A stretch of DNA of 12,874 nucleotides. It comes from an uncultured Eubacteriales bacterium (GTDB taxonomy: Bacteria > Bacillota > Clostridia > Monoglobales > Monoglobaceae). This document shows positions 8,297 through 12,874 of the stretch, piece after piece; position 1 is the stretch's first letter; each line of letters starts with the position of its first letter. The notes below the pieces were generated by a model. The model did no database searches. It was given only the letters and a program-made list of their open reading frames with translations, and was not told the DNA's origin. The DNA is taken from contig CATVQN010000006.1 in NCBI GenBank assembly GCA_958346135.1, positions 1 through 12,874 of the forward strand. Direction: 5' to 3'. The position numbers and the translations under genes are program-made.

Positions 8297-11008
8297 ATGT
8301 ACAGCAATTTTAGGAAAAAGAGCATAGCCATGGTGCTGGCAGCGTGCTATCTGGTGATCCTGTTGTCAACCTGTTTTGTCACGGTGTCTGCTGCAGGCGT
8401 GCTTTCCGAAAAGATGATTCTTGATCTGAAAGCCTTTGATATCTTGCAGGGAGACGAGACCGGCGCACTGAACCTGGATCAGGAACTGACCCGGGCGGAG
8501 ATGAGCAAGGTTGTGGCAGTGGTGATGCAAATTGATGATGTCAAATACCCGGAGGATTACGGCGTGATCTATCAGGACGTACCCTCCAGTCACTGGGCGT
8601 TTTCCTATATCACTATGTTGAGCGGACTGGGTCTGCTCAACGGCAATCCGGATGGATGTTTCTATCCGGATGCCACTGTCACCGGTGCGGAGGCAATGAA
8701 GATTCTGGTTCATATGATGGGCTACGGTGTTGAAGCAATTGAAAACGGCGGTTATCCCAATGGATATATCAGCACTGCGGCAAAGCGCGGTATCTCCAGC
8801 GGTGCCGATGTTGACCCGAGCGCAGCCCTTAAGCGGGAACAGGCCATGCGGATGATCTATAACTGTTTGGATGCCGATCGGCTTGTGGCTGTCTATGGCG
8901 GCGACGGTATTGTGGCTGAAACATCATCTAAGACCTATCGTGACCTGCTTATGGGAAGTGAGGACGATGGATTGGCGGAGATTGAAGGCGTTGTTACAGC
9001 AAATCATGAATCCTATCTGCTGGATCCGGTCTATGATATAGAGCAGTCCCAGGTCGAGATCGATGGCGTGATCTATGAGAAGGGCAACACCAATGCGGAC
9101 GAATATCTGGGGATGAAGGTGCGAGCGTTCGTCCAGCTGGTCGGTAACTCTAAACGGGGCATAATCAAGGCCGTTGAGTCTGTAGAGGACAACAGCGTGA
9201 TTGATATTGCTGTGGAGGATATTGCCGGGATTACAAACGACACGATCTCTTACCTGCCGGAAGACAGCAAGAAAACCTTGAGTAAGAAGCTGGCAGATGA
9301 CATTCTGGTGCTCTATAACGGCAGACCTCTGGAGGGCAACAATCTGGCTGAGCTGGATCTGGAGTCGATTCCGGACGGAAGTCTGAAACTGATCAGCCAC
9401 CAGAGCAGTTCTGTGATCAATGTGGCCTTTGTCAGTGTTTATGAGGACTTTGTGGTGGAATCCGTGAATGTGGAGGACGAACGACTGATTCTGGCCGATG
9501 AAAAGCGATTTGACAATTCCAAAATCATTTTCTTTGACGAAAGTGATTCAGACAAAATGCGGATTCTCAAAAACGCCAGGGGCGAGAATATTACCCTGGA
9601 GGATGTGAAAGCCGGTGATGTGCTGTCTGTTTATGGCAGCCGGGATGGCGCTCTGGGAATATTCTACGTCAGCGGTGAAAGCGTGAATGGTACCGTTTCT
9701 GAAATTAGAACAGACGAGCGGGAAATTCGAATCGGCGAGGAGGTCTATTCCTATCGGAACGGACTGGATGTGGAAAACATTCTTGGCAGAGAAGTTGCGG
9801 CAAAGCTGAACTATCTGGGTCAGATCTCCGTTCTGGACAATGATACGGTTGCCGGCAGTCTTTATGGCGCAATCGTCAATATGAAAGTGGAAGAAACCTT
9901 TGGTCAGAACCTAATGGCGCAGATTGTGCTTCCGGGCAAGATTATTGATGATGAGGAAGAAGAGGGAGATGATCCTTCTGAGCAGGCAGTTCCGCTGATT
10001 GAAGCACAAAACAGTGCGGTGGAAACCTTTACCTTTAGTTCAAAGGTCGTGTTTGACGGTGTTCCCTATAACAATGGCCGGGATTTGATGAAGACCATCA
10101 ACGACGCAATGGGGGCAAAGCCATATCTTGCAATGTCTTATCGGCTCGATTCCAATGGAATGATCCGCAGAATGGACTCTCTTGAAGAGCACACGATTCT
10201 GCAGAATACAAAAAAGTACAATGCTTATTCAAAGACCTTTGCCGGTTCCGGCGGCGCTTTTGGTCTTGATGACAAGACGATGGCGCTCTGTATTCCGAGC
10301 AATACAATCTCATCGACTGATGACTATCTTGCAAGGATTAAGATGAACCACAGCCAGAACTATACTGTAAGTGCTTATCAATACAACGAGGATACTCATG
10401 CTCCCGATGTTGTTGTCTTCCAGGCGAATATGCACTTTGATACATCCGGCCAGGCAGAAGACGGAAAGAAAATTGGGTTGATTCAAGAGGTCATTTCTTT
10501 TGTGGATGAGAAAGGAAATATGCGCAAAGAAGTTGTCATGGCGATTCCGGACGAGATTGGCAGCTATGTCATCTCGGAAAACACAGCGAGCACGGCGAAC
10601 TTTGATTCGCTCAAGGCCGGGGATCTGATCCTTTATTCTCTGGATTCTAAGGATCAACTGGATGGATTCAACAGACTGGAATCGTGTGAGCCAATTCCGG
10701 GGGATTACAACACGATACGATATAATTTCCAGGTATACTCCGGCACGGCCGTTGACGCGGAATATAAACTCGTATCAAATGACCTAAATAACTGGGTTGA
10801 TACGATTACGCTTACCGGAGCAGGCCTGAACCGGACAACCTTTGAGGTTCAGCGGGATAATCTGCCTCCGATTTATGTCTGGAATACACGCAAGAACAGC
10901 GTTTCAATCGGAACAACGGATGACTTTTTAGCGAAACAGGAGCACGCCATTGTGGTGAAGGATACGACAGGGAGTATGTTGGTTAGAGCGGTAGTAATTA
11001 TCATTTAG
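8297..11008 (+). CDS. Secreted S-layer homology domain protein, 903 residues, C-terminal region of unknown function
   Basis: Likely surface protein. ATG 8297 follows an excellent AGAGGAGG (8281-8288). The signal peptide has a basic start (residues 6-8), a hydrophobic core at about 10-30 and cleavage near VSA|AG (31-34). Three SLH units follow: about 36-78 (diverged, DILQGDETGALNLDQELTRAE), about 92-142 (YQDVPSSHWAFSYI, then GNPDGCFYPDATVTGAEAMK) and about 153-192 (YISTAAKRGISSG, then ALKREQAMRMIYNCL). Residues 200-903 match no family I can name. They look like repeated small beta modules (for example KAGDVLSVYG, then GTVSEIRTDEREIRIGEEVY), split by an acidic stretch near 549-562 (DDEEEEGDD). 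No catalytic motif is visible. It could be an S-layer or envelope structural protein or a polysaccharide-binding surface protein; its position behind the lyase makes the second possible but unproven. Confidence 0.85.
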   Translation: MYSNFRKKSIAMVLAACYLVILLSTCFVTVSAAGVLSEKMILDLKAFDILQGDETGALNLDQELTRAEMSKVVAVVMQIDDVKYPEDYGVIYQDVPSSHWAFSYITMLSGLGLLNGNPDGCFYPDATVTGAEAMKILVHMMGYGVEAIENGGYPNGYISTAAKRGISSGADVDPSAALKREQAMRMIYNCLDADRLVAVYGGDGIVAETSSKTYRDLLMGSEDDGLAEIEGVVTANHESYLLDPVYDIEQSQVEIDGVIYEKGNTNADEYLGMKVRAFVQLVGNSKRGIIKAVESVEDNSVIDIAVEDIAGITNDTISYLPEDSKKTLSKKLADDILVLYNGRPLEGNNLAELDLESIPDGSLKLISHQSSSVINVAFVSVYEDFVVESVNVEDERLILADEKRFDNSKIIFFDESDSDKMRILKNARGENITLEDVKAGDVLSVYGSRDGALGIFYVSGESVNGTVSEIRTDEREIRIGEEVYSYRNGLDVENILGREVAAKLNYLGQISVLDNDTVAGSLYGAIVNMKVEETFGQNLMAQIVLPGKIIDDEEEEGDDPSEQAVPLIEAQNSAVETFTFSSKVVFDGVPYNNGRDLMKTINDAMGAKPYLAMSYRLDSNGMIRRMDSLEEHTILQNTKKYNAYSKTFAGSGGAFGLDDKTMALCIPSNTISSTDDYLARIKMNHSQNYTVSAYQYNEDTHAPDVVVFQANMHFDTSGQAEDGKKIGLIQEVISFVDEKGNMRKEVVMAIPDEIGSYVISENTASTANFDSLKAGDLILYSLDSKDQLDGFNRLESCEPIPGDYNTIRYNFQVYSGTAVDAEYKLVSNDLNNWVDTITLTGAGLNRTTFEVQRDNLPPIYVWNTRKNSVSIGTTDDFLAKQEHAIVVKDTTGSMLVRAVVIII

Positions 11009-11019
11009 ATCAGCTATGA

Positions 11020-11127
11020 ATGAGAGGTACCTTGCGGCCAAAGGACCATACGCTGCGGGAGCAAGCCATGGTCATGGTATACAGAATGCTGAAAACAGAA
11101 TCCGATGCGGAGGCTGAGCAAGCATAA
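11020..11127 (+). pseudogene. Remnant of the C-terminal end of another SLH-domain gene
   Basis: A 35-codon frame from ATG 11020 to TAA 11125 contains TLREQAMVMVYRMLK. This matches the closing part of an SLH domain (compare ALKREQAMRMIYNCL in the intact protein just upstream), followed by a short acidic tail. Nothing upstream in this frame completes the domain, since a TGA precedes the ATG, and there is no good ribosome binding site. I read it as the last piece of a deleted SLH gene. It begins 12 bases after the stop codon of the 903-residue protein and is not in frame with it. Confidence 0.55.
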
Positions 11128-11161
11128 GGGTCGGAAAAATGAAGTTACACCCCAATTTCGG

Positions 11162-11211
11162 GACATTGGCACAATTATTTTTAGTCTGTCTCCCCCAACA
11201 GTGCCGGTGTC
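11162..11211 (+). other. Imperfect hairpin (11 bp stem, 28-base loop) upstream of the terminator
   Basis: GACATTGGCAC (11162-11172) pairs over its full length with GTGCCGGTGTC (11201-11211), counting two G-U wobbles. The loop is T- then C-rich. It stands 5 bases before the terminator stem and lies in non-coding sequence. It might be an RNA structure in the 3' untranslated region or the scar of a small mobile element; nothing decides between these. Confidence 0.4.
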
Positions 11212-11216
11212 AGAGG

Positions 11217-11248
11217 AGCTCCGGAATATTTTTCCGGAGCTTCTTTTG
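11217..11248 (+). terminator. Rho-independent terminator after the SLH region and probable insertion target of the intron
   Basis: A perfect 10-bp stem AGCTCCGGAA (11217-11226) / TTCCGGAGCT (11232-11241) with a 5-base loop is followed by the T-rich tail TCTTTT. It would end transcription of the SLH genes. The group II intron begins immediately after the T-rich tail. Confidence 0.8.
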
Positions 11249-11249
11249 A

Positions 11250-12436
11250 GTATGACGGGCATATCAATGCTCTGTGGTGAAAGTCCACCGAGGCGTAGTT
11301 ACCGACGAACTCTAAAGCGACTTGCAAGTTTCACATCGTGAGGTGTGGGAGAGAAGAAGCAATAGCGAAATCGTAGCCTGACGAACAGAAACCTGATACT
11401 AAGGCGTATTAAGCGGATAAGTTGGCTCAAAGCAATGAAGTCCAAAAGGTAATCGTAACCTTAATGCGTAAATCAGGCAGGTAGACGAGGAAAGAGTATT
11501 GGTTTATCCCGTGAGGTCTCATAGGCAGAGAAATCTGTAGTAACAACGAACTGTGAGAAGTCAGCAGAGGTCATAGTACCGAAAAAAATTTTTTTTCGGG
11601 AAGGACTGAACAATTCAAAGCGTCAAATTTGAAATGTATGTTTCAAGCAGTAGCCTGACAAGATGCGAAACCGAAGCGTATTTGAGGGGAAACATCATAA
11701 CATACGGCAATTTGTTTGAAAGCGGAAAGGAGAAGAGACGGAATATGTCAGAAATGCTTGATAAGATACTTAGTGACGACAATATCAAAACTGCGTATAA
11801 AAGAGCATATGCCAACAAAGGTGCAGGCGGTGTAGACGGAGTCACAATCAATGAGCTTGAAGAATATATGCAAGAGCATTGGAAAAGTATCAAAGAACAA
11901 ATCCGAGAGAGAAAGTACAAACCGCAACCGGTATTAAGGGTAGAAATACCTAAACAAAACGGAGGAGTACGAAAACTCGGTATCCCCACGGTAATTGACA
12001 GAGTAATCGAACAGGCGATAACACAAGTATTAACCCCCATATTTGAACCTGAGTTTAGCGAAAACAGTTATGGTTTCCGACCAAACAGAAGATGTGAGCA
12101 AGCAATAATTAAATTGCTTGAATACTTCAATGACGGATATATATGGATAGTTGATATTGACCTTGAGAAATTCTTTGACAATGTACCGCAAGACAAGTTG
12201 ATGAGTTATGTCGGTAGAGTAATACACGACGGAGATACGGAAAGTTTAATCAGAAAATATCTTAAAGCGGGTGTTATGAATAAGGGCAAATACGAATCAA
12301 CAGATGTAGGCACACCACAAGGGGGAAATTTATCACCACTACTCAGTAACATAATGTTAAATGAGCTTGACAAAGAGCTTAAAAGCAGAGAACAACGATT
12401 TGCACGATATGCAGATGATGTAGTAATTGTGTTAAA
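11250..12436 (+). mobile_element. Group II intron, 3'-truncated (5' ribozyme domains plus part of the reverse transcriptase)
   Basis: About 500 bases of structured non-coding RNA sequence precede a reverse transcriptase frame, the usual group II layout. The probable 5' end is GTATG at 11250-11254, close to the GUGYG consensus and directly after a terminator. Next come a GGGCAT/ATGCTC pairing and a GTGG-TGAAAG-TCCAC hairpin (near 11274-11288), typical of domain I. The stretch around AGAAGTCAGCAGAGGTCATA (11558-11577), followed after the palindrome by GGGAAGGACTGAAC, resembles group II introns I associate with gut Firmicutes (from memory). The 3' part is absent: no rest of the reverse transcriptase/maturase and no domain V or VI. 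The element therefore cannot splice or move by itself. The 3' limit is placed where reverse transcriptase similarity ends (about 12430-12440); the 5' end is uncertain by several bases. Insertion after a terminator hairpin is known for class IIC introns, but I do not assign the class. Confidence 0.75.
11579..11599 (+). repeat. Near-perfect A/T palindrome inside the intron (CCG-A7-T8-CGG)
   Basis: CCG, seven A and eight T, then CGG form a 10-bp hairpin with almost no loop. It probably caps one of the intron's internal domains and is a likely place for polymerase slippage. Confidence 0.55.
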
Positions 12437-12455
12437 AAGTATTATGCGGGATTGA
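11745..12455 (+). CDS. ltrA: Group II intron reverse transcriptase/maturase, truncated after the YADD motif
   Basis: Intron-encoded protein that would copy intron RNA into DNA and aid splicing. ATG 11745 is preceded by AAAGGAG about 12 bases upstream; an in-frame ATG at 11634 would extend it into ribozyme sequence. The N-terminal fingers carry GAGGVDGVT (27-34), PKQNGGVRKLGIPTVIDRV (69-87) and FEPEFSENSYGFRP (100-113). The palm carries VDIDLEKFFD (catalytic Asp139), GTPQGGNLSPLLSNI (189-203) and RYADDVVIV (Asp224, Asp225). All three catalytic aspartates are present. Full intron proteins are about 420-600 residues; this one ends at 236. After residue 229 the sequence no longer resembles the family (LKSIMRD, then stop), so the thumb, the maturase X domain and any DNA-binding or endonuclease domain are missing. 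A functional product is unlikely. The region is visibly more A/T-rich than the SLH genes. Confidence 0.88.
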   Translation: MSEMLDKILSDDNIKTAYKRAYANKGAGGVDGVTINELEEYMQEHWKSIKEQIRERKYKPQPVLRVEIPKQNGGVRKLGIPTVIDRVIEQAITQVLTPIFEPEFSENSYGFRPNRRCEQAIIKLLEYFNDGYIWIVDIDLEKFFDNVPQDKLMSYVGRVIHDGDTESLIRKYLKAGVMNKGKYESTDVGTPQGGNLSPLLSNIMLNELDKELKSREQRFARYADDVVIVLKSIMRD

Positions 12456-12874
12456 ACGAAAATGTAAAAGCTGTGAAACAAAAGAAATGGCAAAATGCCG
12501 TCAATCTATGTAAAATGCAGGCTGATAATATATTCAACAATTTTCAGCACGGGGAAACAAAATTATGGTTTGCAAAAGGACATGATTTGCCACAGCAGAT
12601 CTATGTACCTACGAAGCTTTCTCATCAGGATGCAAACGGGGCTTATGATGCGCAGAGAATTGTGACCGGATTCATAAAAGTGAAGGCGCATGGCAGCGGA
12701 AAAATAAAATTGATCTATGCCGAGTCATATGCGTTTCAAGAAAACGGTGCGGTTGTAAAACGAAATCGTACCGACATCCATGGGATTATTGTCGGCGATT
12801 ATGATACATTAGAGGTAGAGGGCAACACTTGCTATGAAACGTTTTGGTTCAGAACCTTTCGTTTCATAAAGATA
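12437..12874 (+). pseudogene. Internal fragment of a GH78-type alpha-L-rhamnosidase, start lost at the intron junction, runs off the window
   Basis: Bacterial alpha-L-rhamnosidases release terminal rhamnose from plant glycosides and polysaccharides. This frame is open from about 12437 to the window end (146 codons). It contains sequence typical of the N-terminal beta-sandwich region of GH78: TGFIKVKAHGSGKIKLIYAE, KRNRTDIHG, and ETFWFRTFRFIKI at the end. The catalytic (alpha/alpha)6 domain would lie beyond the window. No start codon with a ribosome binding site is seen; ATG 12515 and GTG 12473 are in frame but poorly placed. Upstream in this frame lies the reverse transcriptase gene read out of frame. 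The missing N-terminus is not found before the intron, so this is not a simple intron insertion into the gene. It could be a decayed gene, or a normal gene joined to the intron by assembly error. The family call rests on motif memory only. Confidence 0.6.

Noticed and set aside
7680..11045. Exact 12-base repeat GCGGCCAAAGGA at 7680-7691 and 11034-11045, each near an SLH fragment
   Set aside because: Several 12-base matches are expected by chance in a window this size, and flanking bases do not match. Not treated as a recombination or attachment site.
11105..11341. 78-codon plus-strand frame across the hairpins and intron start
   Set aside because: It crosses a terminator and the intron 5' region, has no ribosome binding site and no recognisable sequence.
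11634..11744. Upstream start of the reverse transcriptase at ATG 11634
   Set aside because: The added 37 residues overlap ribozyme sequence and do not look like the family N-terminus; ATG 11745 begins the conserved protein and has a ribosome binding site.

Overview
The window looks like chromosomal DNA of a low-to-mid-GC anaerobic Firmicute (Clostridia-like), possibly a metagenomic contig. The reasons are S-layer homology (SLH) surface proteins, strong AGGAGG-type ribosome binding sites, SigA-type promoter elements, a membrane-bound AraC-family regulator of the kind found beside Firmicute polysaccharide loci, and a group II intron of a type I associate with gut Firmicutes. This is inferred from gene content; there is no phylogenetic marker gene.

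Layout. (1) 219-2528: a two-transmembrane sensor/AraC-type DNA-binding regulator, closed by a clear terminator (2581-2617). (2) 2717-7668: a likely two-gene operon behind a good promoter. It holds a GH88 unsaturated glucuronyl hydrolase, with an apparent -1 frameshift at an A7 run, then 45 bp later a secreted 1216-residue family 8 polysaccharide lyase with all catalytic residues present. The lyase would cut a uronic-acid polysaccharide (hyaluronan, chondroitin or xanthan type) outside the cell, and GH88 would hydrolyse the unsaturated oligosaccharides inside the cell. The adjacent regulator is the obvious candidate controller. No transporter is present in the window. (3) 7763-11127: a 5'-truncated SLH-domain fragment, an intact 903-residue secreted SLH protein, and a second, very short SLH tail. 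The two broken C-terminal SLH tails flank the intact gene. (4) 11128-11249: two consecutive hairpins, the second a terminator. (5) 11250-about 12436: the 5' part of a group II intron with a reverse transcriptase that stops just after the YADD box. (6) about 12437-12874: an open frame resembling the middle of a GH78 alpha-L-rhamnosidase, without its start and running off the window.

The first 7.7 kb reads as a coherent glycosaminoglycan-type degradation locus. The last 5 kb shows repeated gene breakage: truncated SLH genes, a truncated intron and a beheaded rhamnosidase. The join near 12436 is either a real deletion/recombination product or an assembly artefact, and the sequence alone cannot tell which. 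I found no tRNA, rRNA, CRISPR array or convincing new system. The most unusual items are the A7 frameshift in GH88, the intron placed directly after a terminator, and the SLH gene debris.
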